Part shown: positions 23,711 through 38,094 of the stretch, piece by piece
How positions within the stretch are numbered: the stretch's first letter is position 1
Layout: the number at the start of each line of letters is the position of its first letter
Assembly (NCBI GenBank): GCA_950295325.1
Contig: OX485809.1
Coordinates: forward strand, 31,000,001 to 31,064,000
Length of the DNA stretch: 64,000 nucleotides
Origin: Polytrichum commune
Taxonomy: Eukaryota; Streptophyta; Polytrichopsida; Polytrichales; Polytrichaceae
Direction of reading: 5' to 3'
Notes under the pieces: generated by a model
Told to the model about the DNA's origin: nothing
The model's input: the letters and a program-made list of their open reading frames with translations, nothing else
Databases searched by the model: none
Program-made: the position numbers and the translations under genes

Positions 23711-24865
23711 ATTATGATAGATATCTTCATAGAGTCTTGCTCTTTTTCCATCTGGGAAAGGCTAGTGGCTGAGATCAAATCATAAGTTTCTTATCATGGT
23801 ATAGATTCTGGGATGGTCATTTGGTTTAAACATGTCGAGGCGACAACAACTTCTCTAGGGACCCTATAAGACCATGGGGGCCCCCACCAATAGCCAGGCT
23901 ACAACACTTGATAAATTAAACTTGGTTATATGTATATAGAATATATGTATATAGAATATTGAAGGTACAAAAGTCAACTTTCAGTCCAGGAATTGATCTT
24001 GGAAGAACCCGCCCTTGTGGGTGAGCATTGGTTGGAGACTACCATTGATGCAGTGCTATGTTTGCGCTCTACAAACTTTCTTCAAATTGAAGGGTTTGAG
24101 GGGAAGGATGCATATGTACTATACACCAACTTAAATAGGCAAGCCTTAAAGGCGACCTATAAAATTATCTTGGAAAAAAGTCTCGAAAGTTCTTAGAGAT
24201 CCAAGAGGCGTAGCATGGACCTCATAGTGTCATACAATGGGGTTGTAGATTTATTTTTGGTATGTCTAGCTTCAAGTGTCAAAAGTGATGTCACCCAAAT
24301 TAGCTCTTTTATCATTAGGTAGGTGCCTTTCTTACAATTTGTGACCTACTATGGAATCCTAAATTTAAGGGTATAGTGAACACGAAGCATACTTTAAATG
24401 GTCCCCCGTGATATAAAATCCAAGTGGAGGCATAGCATGACCTCTGTGCACACATGGCAAGTCCATCATGCATCACATCGTGATATTCAAAAAAGTGAGT
24501 GGAGAGTTTGACATGACAACTTAAAATGGCCATGGATTTACAAATATTACACGTTAATGAACCATAAATAAGGTGGTGGAAGCAAGTGTGTTGTGTAACT
24601 TGCGATCCCACATTCTCCTCACAACCGTAAGGTGCTAGGTCACATCATAACAGGTTATCCAAGAAGCATTTTATCGCATGCACAAGGTGGGGCACGAACA
24701 TGATGGGTAGCACAAATGAATGCCCCTATGTGACCACAATGGGTAATAACGGCTTTTCACGTACAAATGCCATACGAAATTGAGATATGATTCCATAACT
24801 TCGAGTCGCATGGCTTCAACCCATTTTGAAATCCTAATTCGATGAGATCATTGTCATCCTAGCCG

Positions 24866-25365
24866 GGGGGGGGGGGGGGCTGGTGCGTAGGCTGGTGGTA
24901 TTTTAGAAACGAAGTGCGATAAAATATAAGGTATTTAATATTCATTCGAGGTAAAATAGCCTTGAATAAGGGTATCCTAAGTTAAATACTATGTAGGCTC
25001 AAATGGGATGGATGAAAATTACTTTTATCTATTTTATTTTTGTAGATGAATTGTGGTTTTAGGGTTCTTGCCATATGACAACAATGCAATCCCGTTGGTA
25101 AAATGCCAATTCACAATGCACCCCCCCCCCTCCTCAGCTAAAAGTTAAAGGCTATAAGCATTTGTAAGAAAAATAGGGTATTTAAGATTAAATGCATTCT
25201 AGATCTCTAAATACCAATAGGGTATTAAAATTTTAAGCTTAGTAGATTTTTTCTACTTGAAGGACACCTAATATTCTAATTCCCAAAGATAATACCCCCC
25301 TTGAAAATAACTTGTTATCGCAGGTGTCGCCAAATATTTACTATGAGTAACCCCCCCCCCCCCCA
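24866..25365. mobile_element. MITE with poly-G left end and poly-C right end, ~500 bp
   Basis: A G-run of about 15 starts near 24866 and a C-run of about 14 ends at 25364. Just inside the right end is ATAATACCCCCCTTGAAAATAA and CAGGTGTCGCC. Inverted, these match the ends of the elements at 19926-20256 and 23004 (GGGGGGTATTAT motif). A second C-run lies at about 25121-25130. Confidence 0.45.
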
Positions 25366-26161
25366 ACAATTGTCATATAAATCGAACCACACCAAATGCC
25401 CAAACTCACCAAATTGTCCATAATTGGTGGAGTTGCAGCATATATATATATATATATATTTGGGGTTAGATTATAGAAAGACTTGAACTCGTATGAATGG
25501 CCTAGACTATAATACACACGATGTATATCCTCTAGTCACGGTTGTCTCATATCACTTTACTTTGACTTCCTTGTGTACACATTCGTGACCACACATCTAT
25601 GGTGATGTTTTATAACATTTGGTGTTTCTCAATACACTAGGTTTTTGGGAATTATGAAAATTTAAAGTCAACATTTTGATCTGTTTCTAGTCTCATCTAA
25701 ACCCATGCCTGATATTAATTCTTTATGTTACATCCCTCACACATTTACAATAAATACTATTTATTTATTTATGTATTTATGTATTTAAGCACCATTATTT
25801 AATGACTTGTGGACATCTAAACTGATACATGTGCAGCTTGGTTGCAGTTTTATCCATGAAAATCATGTTGAGTCAAAGCCAATTAGATCACAAAACTTAA
25901 AACTTTGTTGATTCTCCCATGAAGCAACCATAGTTTTTAAACTGTTAATGTTATAAAATAATGTGGCAAATAGTGTGGAATGGTGATAAATTAGTGTGGT
26001 GCAACCTAATTGCACATATCAATGTACATAGTGGTTCGGACTTTTGTCGTATATTTTAGTATATGTTTTGGTTACGTTGCAGTCTTTTGGCATCTACAAC
26101 TATTTTAGATGATTAAATTCATACTAAATTGAGTCCAATCTCCTAAGACGAGGAGCCCATT
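25366..26161. other. Spacer with (AT)n microsatellite
   Basis: A (TA)n tract of about 20 bp lies at 25440-25459 and a TTTA/TTTATG-rich stretch at about 25757-25787. No gene was recognised. Confidence 0.5.
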
Positions 26162-26392
26162 ACTACACTAATTACCCCAACTAGTGTGTGTTACTATTCG
26201 GAGTTACTCACTGCAGTAACGTCTTACTCAGGAGTTCAATTTTCACTAACACAAGATCAATAACTTGTTTGAACATTTACTTATACAACATAAATGACAT
26301 TGCGTGGTTAAATGTTACATTCTCATTGCATAGTTATAGCACTGCGTAACTCCGAATAGTAACATGCGCTAATTGAGGTAATTGGTGTAGGT
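26162..26392. mobile_element. ACTAC-ended MITE, copy 1
   Basis: The left end ACTACACTAATTACC runs on into AGTGTGTGTTACTATTCGGAG. The right end is its inverse over about 45 bp (CTCCGAATAGTAACATGCGC … GGTAATTGGTGTAG). The 231-bp body is AT-rich and non-coding. Related copies lie at 51125-51348 and 58246-58463. Confidence 0.7.
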
Positions 26393-29300
26393 AGTAGGTA
26401 GAATGTCGCGTGCATACATAAAATTTATAAAGGCTTATATAGATGCCCTAAAATGGCCACATGGACCAAATTTGACCTTGGGGAACTTTAGGGTTTAGTC
26501 CACTATGTATTGTTGCCAACTAAGCTCCACATAAGAACTACTTATAACCTTTATTTTTGTTAGACCTTCCCGTGCTAGGTTTTCGTGAAACGATTCTCTC
26601 GCTTCCTTTAAGGAATCATTTCCAACACTCGAGCATTGTTCGGCAAAGCACCAAAAATCTTTCTAGCACCTTGACCTTGACCGCCATCAAAAAGTGCACC
26701 ATGAGGATTTCAAGCCTACTAGTTCCACTCTAGGTTGCCTATTTGTTATTAGAGTTATTTGTAAAAATGAAGGAGATGAGACCATGGGTTTAGTACCAAA
26801 TTATGAGTTTATAAGAATAAACATAAAGTCATCCAGGTTTTCTTAATGCTTGAATTATTGTACATAAAGAGTGGTGGTGGGCTCTTAAAAACAAACTTTT
26901 TAGCTTATGCTACTAGGATGGGTGGGTCCAAGTAGCCTTGCATAAGCCAATCTAGGGTTTAGGACATCGGGTCCCATGCCCATACCCTATTTTAGATTAT
27001 AAAATCTTCCCTTTGTTTGAGGTGCAAACATGAGGGTTCCAAAAACTTCGCCCAAGGCTTTGATACATGAGCTATCGAGCTCTGAATAGAAAGTTTTCTT
27101 ACATAAGGATCAAACCCAAGGTTTTGTCCCTTTGAGGGACTTTACGGATAACTCTATTATTGTAGGATTTTTTAAAAATTAAAATTTTTTTTCTTCACCT
27201 TTCCACTTGGAAGGGCCCATGAGCTTTAGGTGGAAACATGAGCATTCCACCTTCACATAAGGTAGAAGCAACCCATTCACCAATCAATCAATGACCTTAA
27301 TTTCCACATCTATGTTTCTCTCAAAGTGGGCAACTATGTACTTCAATTCGATTACTAATAAGTTGTTCTAAGGACTCAAAATGCAGCTCATTGGTTGAAG
27401 GACACAAAATGCCAATGAATAACACTCATGTTAGTCTGTACGTGGTATGAAGAGTCCACCCCCCAGGTAGAAATCCTTCCAATGTATTAAGTGTTGGCAA
27501 TCAAAGGCTTTGTATATTAAGATAGTCCATCCATGAGTATGGCACAATTTGCATAGAAGAATCGAAGGAAACCAAAGAGCATTCAAAGAGCCTCCAAGTT
27601 GGAAAACTTAGAACATAAATGAAATCCTAGCATGAATGGACGGGGTAGTCAATGGGGACGATAACCATGGATGGAAAAGAAAAGAAAAAATACGATTGAA
27701 ACTAACACATCTACTATCAATCTTTTCTCTAAATCTTATAACCCCACTTTGTACATCTACCTATATGTAGGATTCTCAAGAGCATGTTCATATGTATGCT
27801 CTAGAGAAAACAATACCTCCTCCTTGTGTATATTATGTCGGGTAACATCTCAACAAGACTCCTTTTTACACTCACATTGGTTTGTACATGGTATGAAGAG
27901 TCCACCCCCCCCCCCCTTCACAAGTATATGGAAGGGGGAGGTATTATTATCTCTAATATGTTAAAAAGAAAAGGATCTTGAGAATTTAAAAGCAGAGGTA
28001 GACGTACAAAAGGGAGTCTTATGAGCTTATAGATATTTTGACAATAAATGCAAATCATATGGTCGTATTCTTATAAATTACATTATATGGATTAAATGTC
28101 TTCAATAGTCCTCTCAATGGAAAGTGGAAGTGCAATGGATTGCATACATAACAAAGACCCTTCTCATGATGTGTATTTTGTGTATTTAGTGGATGCATTT
28201 ATGACATTTAGTGCAAAACTTTAATTTAAATACATGAGCCTAATATACCACGTACCATTAGTACGTATACGGTTTTTCTCTTTCTCTCTCTATAAAATGT
28301 TTCTTTGGATATAGGAGGTTTCATTTCATAGTTTCTTACACATGTCATTAAATGTCCCAATAAAGGGTGGAACCCCCATGGTCTTTTTGGAGTATATGAA
28401 GTCCTTTAATAAAAAACTAACCGTTTAAGATCCGACTAAGGTAGAATCGCCTATTCATGCCGGTGACCCCAATTTTGAAATCTATTTCTTCCTCACAGTC
28501 GGCAACTACTTACTTCCACAAAAAAACACTAATTATCTCTTCTAAGTACTAAAAATGTGCTCAAAGCATAATTGCTAACCCAAGTAACATATTGGAACAT
28601 TTAAATTTGTTTAAACGTATTGAAATGAAATCAACACCTCTAATATTTAGATGTGTTTAGATTAATTTTGGGACATTTTGGGTCCAAGTCTCTTAACCAT
28701 TCTCCCATCCCCTATAACCCTAGGACCTTTAACCTCTATGGGTGACTAACTTTGAGGGGCTGATCACACCAACCACTTTTGGCACCATCCGTCAGCATCT
28801 CCAGCTGTAATAATGTGAAAAGTGATGGGCCAACATCTAATTCTGAACATAATCCCTGACAACAATTTCACAGTTGGAACCGGACGTAAAGTATGGTGTG
28901 ATTGGGGCCATGAGTTTTGGGTAAGCTTGGTTCTCTTTGGTGGAAGGTCTCTTGGTCACTAACTTAACATTCCAATTGGAGCGGTGCCTCTCCGTGGTTA
29001 ACCTCCTTAGGCTTCACTTGTGCTAATGATCTTCAACCCTAACCTAGTGTTTGTCAAAAACTATTGATCCCTTCTATGATGTTATGAGCGTAATTAGGGT
29101 ACTACATCCTATCTTGGTTTTTGCCCTTCATAATAGACTCTTGTGAACTAGGACACCCAAATTTGGATCCATGTAAGCGATCCAGCCTCCAACTAACATT
29201 TAAATAAAATTGGAATAAGTCCATGTCCATAATTACAACATGCTGAATTTTATCATAAGAACTTCCAATAGGATTGTATGGTGTGATAGGATATGCAATG

Positions 29301-32300
29301 TTGATTGTGATAATGTTATAGCAATTGTTTTGATTTGTATTTTCATTATTCTACGCCTGATTATATAGATATGAAATATGGTTTTTTATTCATTATTTAT
29401 TTTTTCCATCGTGTTTCAAGAGCATAATATTCAAGTATCACCAAGGATTCATTTATCTCCCATAAGTATGTTATAAATGTATGTATGGATCTACCCATAG
29501 AATTGTAACAACGAAAAAATCCGCATTTTGAAAATATCTCTAGATTTACCTAACTACGAGTTCTCCTGCCGTCCCTAGTTACCCTAGCTCCAACCTCTAG
29601 TTGCCCCAAACTGTTCCTGGTAAGTAAGCCTACACATCCCATCTAATCACATCACATGTCAAAATTGTATATCCTAGAACACATGCTTTGCTTATATTCA
29701 CAAGCACAAAGTTCTACACAAATTTCTTCCTTTGTCCCCTCTAGTGCTCGTGGTCTCCAAGTGGGAGGGTTCTAGCCTTTCTAACTATACTTATCCAAAA
29801 ACCCAAAAGCACACCAAATAACCCTAGTTTCTAGACGTCTAACCCTATCTGCAAGCCTCTTTGTTGGCTGCTCCTTCCTTATGAGTGTTCCATTAGTCCA
29901 CTCGCTCCTTACCAGGAGTCCAATTGTGATGTTGTTCGTCTTTACTAATTATCCTCTTGACAAACTCATCCAAAAACTTCATGAATGTCTTCAACAAAAG
30001 CCTACTTACAACAAATTTTTTGGTTAAGTAGATTTTGGACATGGGCACCTCTTTTGACCTAGGATTGTGTAATTCCGTTGCATTCAACATGTGGAAACAT
30101 ATTCACCGGTTTGCACACCATTTCACCATATTTCTACACCCACACACACACAACTCCTTATAAGAAACAGATTCACTTTTTTTTTTTTTTTATCACAAGT
30201 AGATACACGTACCATCTATAAGCACAACAACAATTGAATATAATTGGGCTTTATTTGCCTCCCCATCTACATTTCCGAAATTTCTCATTTGATATAAAAC
30301 ATCCTCATGAAATATTAAGGATGATTTGAGTTTGGCACTATATATATATATATATATATATATAGAAAGAGAGAGGGTCTATTCTCTTTTCAAACCCTAG
30401 ATCATTCATTTCACATTCAATAAGGGTCCCCTTTGACCTTGGACTCGTTCATCCTATGTATGCCATGCAAGGTACGCTCATTACTTTTCAAAGAAGGGAA
30501 AGTTGAAATGTAGTCGAGTCAACTTCCGGCCAAGCCTTTATATGCATTTACAAATGGATGAAGATCATCAAAGTTGGGCCTGAGTGAGAAAAAGTGCCTC
30601 ATAGCCAACTTGGTTGACAACTTTCCGTCCTAAGTCTTGGGGCAAATAGTAATATATTAAGATATGGGTAAAGTAACTTACACCCACATGAAGAATACTT
30701 GGGCCATAGTGACAACTAACCTAAGGCTAACCAAAATTCTAGCCTAGTAGCTATGGCTCAATTGCATATGTCATGACAAAAAAAACCAACATCATTTCAT
30801 TGAATACACTTTCTACCAACATAACTTCAAGTCCGCATTGGCATGTTGGAATTTTCTTATTATAATCATGGGCATAAGGTATATGGGTGATATTCGGATA
30901 GTTTTTTCGTGATGTAATCTTAGATTTAAACAACGAAGTTTGTGTTGCATTAGCAAATCTATGATGAAGCATCAACAAGAATCAGAAAGTTCGTGTCTGT
31001 TGGTGTCTTAAATGAACACCTAGGTCCTTTTCATTGTGTTTATTACCAAATTTGATTTGTTGATAGGCTTTGAGCATGTAGTTCAATCTCTTTTATAAGC
31101 ATTTCTAATTGGGTGTTTGTTTTTTGATATAACCTTACCAAGCACCACTCAAATATAAGTGACCAATTAAGATCAATATTAGAATAAGGCATGTTAATCT
31201 TAGATAAATTTTGGTTTTTGTCTTCATGAGTAGTTGAAGTACTACAAAAGTTTTAGCGATCAACCATTTTCCGGTGGGTGGGCTCCAATGTTTTTGACGG
31301 ACATGAATGTAAGCATGTTCGACGAGTGTTGTTCAAGAGATTTCTTTGTTACATGATTAGACTTAAGGTAAGCGGGTGTTAAGATGTTCACTTCAAGCTT
31401 TGCACTCACTTCTCGTAGGTTGCGAAACACATAATTAGTGTAAGATGGTTGCCAATTCCAAATCACGTATGTAGCCATTTGCCTCATAATTTGTGGAGAT
31501 CGTATAGATATCCTATCTAGTGCCAAAATTAAGATTCGCAGTATGATTATATAGACATATTGGTTAAAACCCTCTCCTAATTATATTGACTATTGAGGCA
31601 GGGCGCACACCATCCAATATCTTTGTCTAACATTGATGGTAAAGTTAGTTTGCTTCACACCAAATCTTGGTTATAACTAACATGTTGGTAGATTTTAAAT
31701 TGGCACTCCCCATTTCACATGGGTCAGTTAGGAGATATGGGGGAGAGGAGCTTTAGCTACCATTATGGGGATGATGAGGAAAGCTAAGACACGAGCGATG
31801 AGCGTTGAGCAATGAGCAATGAGTAGTGAGCGGCAATATGTGAAATTCTACATCTCAATGTAATGAAATCCACAGGGTATACAATGTAAAATGTACGCTT
31901 GTTTTGATACTAGTATTTTAAGATGTGGATATTTACATTTCATTTGAATAATGCTTATTACCATGCACTATAGTGTGTGTGGTCGAATCATGAAGCAACA
32001 TATCATGAATTTTTTGGAATCCCAAATTATTTATTGGTTGTCACCATCATTGGATACAAAAATTTAATATCATCTATTGCAAATAAAAATATATCATGGA
32101 GCAATCTTAAAAAAACCTTGGGGGGTTACCTAGATACAAACCACGTGATTTATAATATAGGGTGCAAATTATTACGTCAAAGAATCATTATATTTAGTGT
32201 AAGAGCAATATATCGTCAATAAAAAAAACCCCAAAATAGACATTCCCCAATGCTTACAATCACAACAACATGCTAGCAACTAAGAGAACACAATAGTGAA

Positions 32301-33999
32301 CCAAGAGGAAAATCAACTAGACAATAAGACCATACCATAATATCACTTACAATTAAAATGAAAAAAATGGATTTTATTACATTGGAGACTCCATATCACA
32401 ACCCCAAAACATACAAGTGCCCAAGCTCAAAACTATTAAAACAAAACTTCCTTGGCAGAAAAAATCGCAAGCTCGTGCACAATGACAATCATCAAACCCT
32501 TCCGATAACAAATTGAGCTTCACAAACTCCATCCAAAAACAACTTACAAATCCTAATCTTCGATGAGGTGTGCAACGATTCCGTGTAAACCCTAGGCACA
32601 CGGAATGACGAACATGTAGGGGAATAGAATAAACCTAGCAGAATACGTTTTTAACAAAATAATATTGTGTCTCAAATTTTCACACAAAACACATGATATT
32701 ATATCCAAGACATTCTATCCATCCATTCTTAGTCAATATCCAATGTTAATCTAGAGTTATTAATTTCATGCTACTTCATTTTTTTGACCCATCGTATTTT
32801 AATTGTATCTAAACATGTCATATATCTTCAACCCTTTCTTAGAACTAAATTATTTGTAAATTTTATCTCCAAGGAATAAGAATAACCCTTTGTATTTTTC
32901 GAAGAGGTTTCTAAGATGATTGGAGTCACCCACCTAAGATTGTTTGTTGTTGAATTATGTCTTGCATAGAAATTTGAAATTCTTATAAAAGGTATTTTAG
33001 GTGCAATCCTTACATTTTCTTTCTAGATACACCAAGCACATATTGACCCAATTTTGGTGAATTTGGGACATGTGTATTGCGGGATATTGGCATTGAAAAC
33101 ATGATTGAACTTATCATCCTTTGAAATGAAAGCCATGATGGCTTCTTATCATGGCTATGGAATGGCTATAACGTTGTCAACACAGTACATGTCCATAGGA
33201 TAGGTACTATGTTCGCCTCATAGAGATCTTATGTGAACACTTTCATGTTCTTTGGGTTTAACAATGTTGGTATTTGTGGTTATTTGTTCTTTTTTCCATT
33301 TTTTCTTCGGAGTCAGCCATTGATGTTGCATGAATCAATTCACCTGCATTTTGATGAGAAATGTCACAGACTCATCTCCAACATGGTCGCCAAAATATCA
33401 AGGGTGTAGTAAAAACAGGGATGAGTTGTAAACATGAATCAAATACATACAGAAAACCAACGACATGCACAAGAAGGCTCTTTTAATATGTCTGCCACAT
33501 CAATACATGGGGTTGACACTTAGTGTGACTTACAGGAGTCACGTGTAGTGAAGGTATGATTGTTTGGAGGGTATTATCTTGCTCACAAGCATAAATGACT
33601 CATTCAAATAGGTAATTTTCTAATTGTGCATATTTTGTAGTACCTATCAATTACTTTGAAAGGTTGGGGTTTGTCATTTTCATGTACCATATGTTTATTA
33701 TACATCCCAAGTGGTTGCTCGGAAGAGTGCTATGCCCTATGATTATCCTTCACACATGGTCAATTCTAGTTGGTTGTTTGACCGAGGCCAAACTTTGGCT
33801 CATTTCAAAAACCATCTCAAAAGGCAGAGCCAATGATTCATTGCAATATGGTTCAACTTCAAAGCAATTTCATAACGCCACAATCACAAAACATACACAC
33901 AAAATTGTGATAGGAAACGCAATTTATCGCGGAAGCATAAACTGATGGCATCTTTAAGCAAAGTGATGGAAATCCTACTACCATTCTATTCGTGTGGGG
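26393..33999. other. Gene-poor, AT-rich repeat block
   Basis: No gene was recognised over 7.6 kb. Contents: a short direct repeat around GGTATGAAGAGTCCACCCCCC at about 27446 and 27893; a C-run at 27904-27917; an (AT)n tract at about 30342-30362; copies of dispersed repeats at about 30900-31010 (inverted) and 31040-31200; and a short (GAGCAATGA)n-like stretch at about 31795-31832. Open frames are short and isolated. Confidence 0.5.
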
Positions 34000-34061
<62 letters not shown>

Positions 34062-34086
34062 ACAAACAAACAAACAAACAAACAAA
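34000..34086. repeat. Compound microsatellite A32-(CAA)10-(CAAA)6
   Basis: A pure A-run at 34000-34031 passes into (CAA)n at 34032-34060 and then (CAAA)n at about 34061-34086. The stepwise change of unit suggests slippage expansion from one A-rich seed, possibly an old poly-A tail. The glutamine-rich and valine/phenylalanine-rich frames across it are artefacts. Confidence 0.95.
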
Positions 34087-34839
34087 TGTGCCAACACTTA
34101 ACTACTAGAAGGTATACAATTTGTAGATGCCAACAAAACACCAAACTCTCATAGTGCACCACCTTGACCAAAACCAATCTCTTTCATGTTATTTATGTTC
34201 TTCAACCATTTTTTTTCATCTATCGAGAAATTTTCATCCACTATGGGCGGGACAGGGGAATGTATACACTATAGCCCTTTTGCCAAAAAAAATTATACCA
34301 TGGTGTCTTAGAAATAGTATAAACCTAAAGGATGGAATTTATAACACCCTACATCATTTTGAACACAAAGTCACATGTTGTGTGGGGCCTATTTTATTTT
34401 AAAACTACTTCAATTTTTTTGATACTATCATTAAAAAATACCATATCTTTAGCGACACGTAGTTTCTAATTTTCAGGGAGTGTCAGGCCTATGCATCAAT
34501 ACTATAGGTGTAGGTAGTGTACCACACAAGGATTTCTCCTAAACAACAATTATGTTGCTAATCAAAATGAATTTAATTGAGATTGTGCCACAACCATTGA
34601 CATCGAATTTAAATAAGCGATTTTGAGTCGAGCAGGTTGTGGAGACCTCTTCTCTTGACCACACAGCTACAATCCTATCTTATCCTTAAACCTCCATCTT
34701 CTAGAAACTCTTGTGGTAAACTCAAACAATTACTATTATCTATTGTAATTTTTACAAAATTTGGTTAACACATGGCCATTTTCCTCATAATTTTTGGAGC
34801 TCGTATGAACATCTTACTCATTATCAAATAGGTCCATCC

Positions 34840-36000
34840 AATCGCGTTGACTATTGAGCTTAGAGTGGTAGTCAATTATGTTGACTATTGAATGGCAGTC
34901 AATTCTAAGCATGTAGTCCAATCTCTTACAAATACATAATATACCTTTGGTGTATGTTCTTAGATCCACGCCCAACCATCCACTACTCAACTAGAGGTGT
35001 TCCTTTGAGATGAGTAACCGAATTAGGCATGCTTATCTTATACAAGAATAGAATTTTATTGAAACTCGGGAATTTCTCTTCGTATGGTTCACCCTAAGGT
35101 ATGAGGGTGTTATTCACTTACTTTTCTTAAGCCTAACACCTATATTTGATTGGTGTATGGTTAGGTGAGGATCAATAAACGAACACCATACAAACACATG
35201 CTTGAAAGAGATCGATTATGTCTTCCAATTTGATTAAACACTACATACTCAATAGTGCACACAATCTATCTTATCAATGAAGAAATTAACAAACATGCAC
35301 TTCCGATAACCATGATAACTAATGAAGGAAGATTTAATTTCCACTTTGGTTTTTGTTGGTGTTTCATCACATATTTTACTAATGCAACACAAATTTAATG
35401 TTGTATTCTGATAAATAGAAGATGGAGAACAATGGGATTAAAAGTTATTTCTAAAATTAACACTAATTACAATAATTAAAGAAACTTATTAACACCCACA
35501 TACCTTGTCCTAACATTTTTAAAGGACAACTTTATTGGATCCTCCTTTGCTTACGGGAGATGGGTCTTGAGTGGCTCATTTTCTTAGTCAGGCCCCTAGA
35601 TTTGATTGGTCCGTGGTTCGGTGAGCATCAAAGAGCAAACATCATAAAGACTCATGTCTCAAATAGACCAGATTGCATCTACAAATATCAATACTATTCT
35701 TCACTCAATAGTGAACACAAACATAACATTATTAAGCAATGTGCATTTGTTTACGCGGGCCCTAGGAATATAACCATGGGATGCTTAATAATGTTAGGGA
35801 ATGGGGAGGACTTACGTATCCAATTCAGAAATCAACAAACATGCACTTCCAAGAACCATGATAACTAAATCAAGGGAGGTCCGATTTTCGATCCGGTTTT
35901 TGCAAATGTTTCATTGTAGGTTTACTAATGCAACATACGTTTTGTTGTGGAAATCTGATTGGTAGAAGTTGGAGAACATGAGAAACAAACCAAATAACAC
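34840..36000. repeat. Dispersed repeat cluster, including a ~546-bp direct duplication
   Basis: A copy of the CCACTCAAATATAGGTG family lies at about 34840-35040. Two inverted copies lie at about 35110-35230 and 35560-35670. Following sequence is also shared between the last two: AACAAACATGCACTTCC starts at 35288 and 35834, then GATAACTAA and ACTAATGCAACA. So a unit of about 400-450 bp is duplicated with an offset near 546 bp. An inverted relative of its end lies at about 30900-31010. Confidence 0.65.
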
Positions 36001-36013
36001 CCAGTGCATACTT

Positions 36014-36036
36014 AAACCCTAAACCCTAAACCCTAA
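36014..36036. repeat. Short interstitial telomere-type repeat (AAACCCT)3
   Basis: Three plant telomere units and part of a fourth occur here. The tract lies about 2.1 kb before the XIP start codon. It could be a telo-box remnant or a repair scar. Confidence 0.8.
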
Positions 36037-36805
36037 CATGTGCTGGAATCTTACCCACCGCTCCCTGCAAGTGGTCTCACCGGCCCCTCAGGTTTCTCTG
36101 AGGTGCCTTTCTATCAATAGTAGGATCGCTACTTCCACTCCTCTTTCATCAGATATCCACTTCCCTCAATTCCAGGCTGAGATGTTAGAGTTTCGCTTTA
36201 GTCACGTAGTGTGGATGTTTACCAATCAATCAGCAGCCTCCAACATTGTGATGATATGATATGGTTTGACAGAAATGGAGATCTTTGCCAATATAATCAG
36301 TTCAATATTCGGTAGACACATACATATATACTACAGTGTTGTACTAAACCTCCTCGTTTAACTTTCAGACGACAAGATTGAAGCATCCTGCAACGTTGTG
36401 ATGTTATGATGTTCGTTGATACACTTGAGGATGCACATGTCACACAAAAAGAGCAGAGGCCGAACACCCATTTTTTTTCTAAAAGCAATCTGAGAAAGGA
36501 GAGTTGGAGGGACCCAGGTCATGGCAAAGGCATGAAGTGGAATCGTCAGCTACCGAATAATTCCTCCAAGTCTCCCACCTCCTGTTTGCCTCTTTTGTCA
36601 TCATCTTTCCACCATAGCCAAGTAGTAGGCCCCGGGCTTAATTTAATGAATCAGACTGTCGTCCCTGGTTCACGTGGAGGACTAGAACTCATGAGAAACA
36701 AGGTGAAGGTATGGATGTTGATAGTCCGAGATGCAAGTGCGATCTTCTAAAAGTTAAAGTAGTTATCTGACTGCAACTGTTACTACGTACTAGATGGTAG
36801 AGAAG

Positions 36806-36815
36806 TTATATAAAG
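36806..36815 (+). promoter_or_regulatory. TATA box candidate upstream of the XIP gene
   Basis: TTATATAAAG is followed by GGGAGC. A TTTAATTTCAG acceptor ends at 38087, only seven bases before the XIP ATG. That suggests a 5'-UTR intron, so a promoter more than 1 kb upstream would fit. The link between this box and XIP is inferred. A GA-rich tract, (GA)n, lies at about 37163-37207 in the putative leader region. Confidence 0.35.
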
Positions 36816-38094
36816 GGAGCTGGCTGCTGCACCCCCTGGTATTCTGGGAGTTGGGTTGGATCATCATCCGCGCGCAACACCGCAACGAGAATTGATGTAA
36901 CTAGATCACGCTGCTTGTGGTGTAAGTGGCGCGATGATGTGCAGTCTGACCATGAAGGGTGCATGGTGAATCCATTCATCGTCGTCAAAGATCAATGATT
37001 CTGATGTAAAATTACTCTACTCTACTACAGTTAGTGCATGCAATCTGCCTGAGTTGCAGGGTGAAGAAGGGAATTGGTTTCTTTCTTCTCGGCTCCTTGC
37101 AGCTTGCTCGCAGCTTGCACTTGTACCCGTGGTTGTGAGATCAGGATTCAGGATTCAGGATTCGATAGAGAGAGAGAGCTGAGAGAGAGAGAGAGAGAGA
37201 GAGAGATAACGATGGATGTGCAGACGGCAGGTCGTCATCGCACACCGGAGACTTTAAGGTGCGTGTTCGTCACATGACGGAGATTTAGGAGAAGTTGTAG
37301 ACTTAATTGATGCTTCCTTCCCCCAGAAATTAGCTGGTGTGCGTTCATGCCGATATGTCTATTTTAGAACGAATTTCTTCATGAAGTGGTGAAGATTTTG
37401 TGTTGAACTCAAGAACTGAGTGATTGAGACCGAAGACACTGCAGCAGATCGACTTGAACTATGTCTTACAAAGGCACACATGTCAGTTGAGGCCGGAAAT
37501 TGGGGTTTCCAATGCATAAGTTGCTTTGTTGTGCTGCAACTTATGATAAACTCGTCTTCACTGCAGCTGTCTTCGGAATCAGTAGTCATTCTTTTGTGTG
37601 TGTTTTAGGCTCACCATGTATGTTATTTATACGGACACCACATCATCTGGAATGCTTATCGATCTCGACCAGAACTGAGGGATTAGTACCACGAGAGCAA
37701 TGAGAGCAAGTGTCCATATTGTAATTCTTTACGGGAGAGTTTGAGCATTCTTACTTGTTAGATTTAGTGCGACAGACAGAGAGTAGGAATGTGTCATGAG
37801 TTGATCTTAATCCTCTCACCCCTGAGCCCAATATTTACTCATATGAAGAATTATTCCACTTGAAGTCACTTGACCTAGAACATCAGTGAGTAACTTGGTT
37901 GTTCATCTACTCTTATAGAATCATGCACTGGAAGGTCACTTTTGAGACGTTTCGGTGTTTGAGCTATCGAGGCTTTTCGAATTCCAACACTACTTATAAA
38001 GGAAGAGATGCTATAAGGAGGATTTTCAGAGTGATCTTGTGTTTAAACATTTAATCAATATCCATGCCACTAATTCTTTAATTTCAGGGTACAT

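Noticed and set aside
33859-34177. Poly-Gln, poly-Val/Phe and poly-Cys frames
   Set aside because: They are translations of the A/CAA/CAAA microsatellite.
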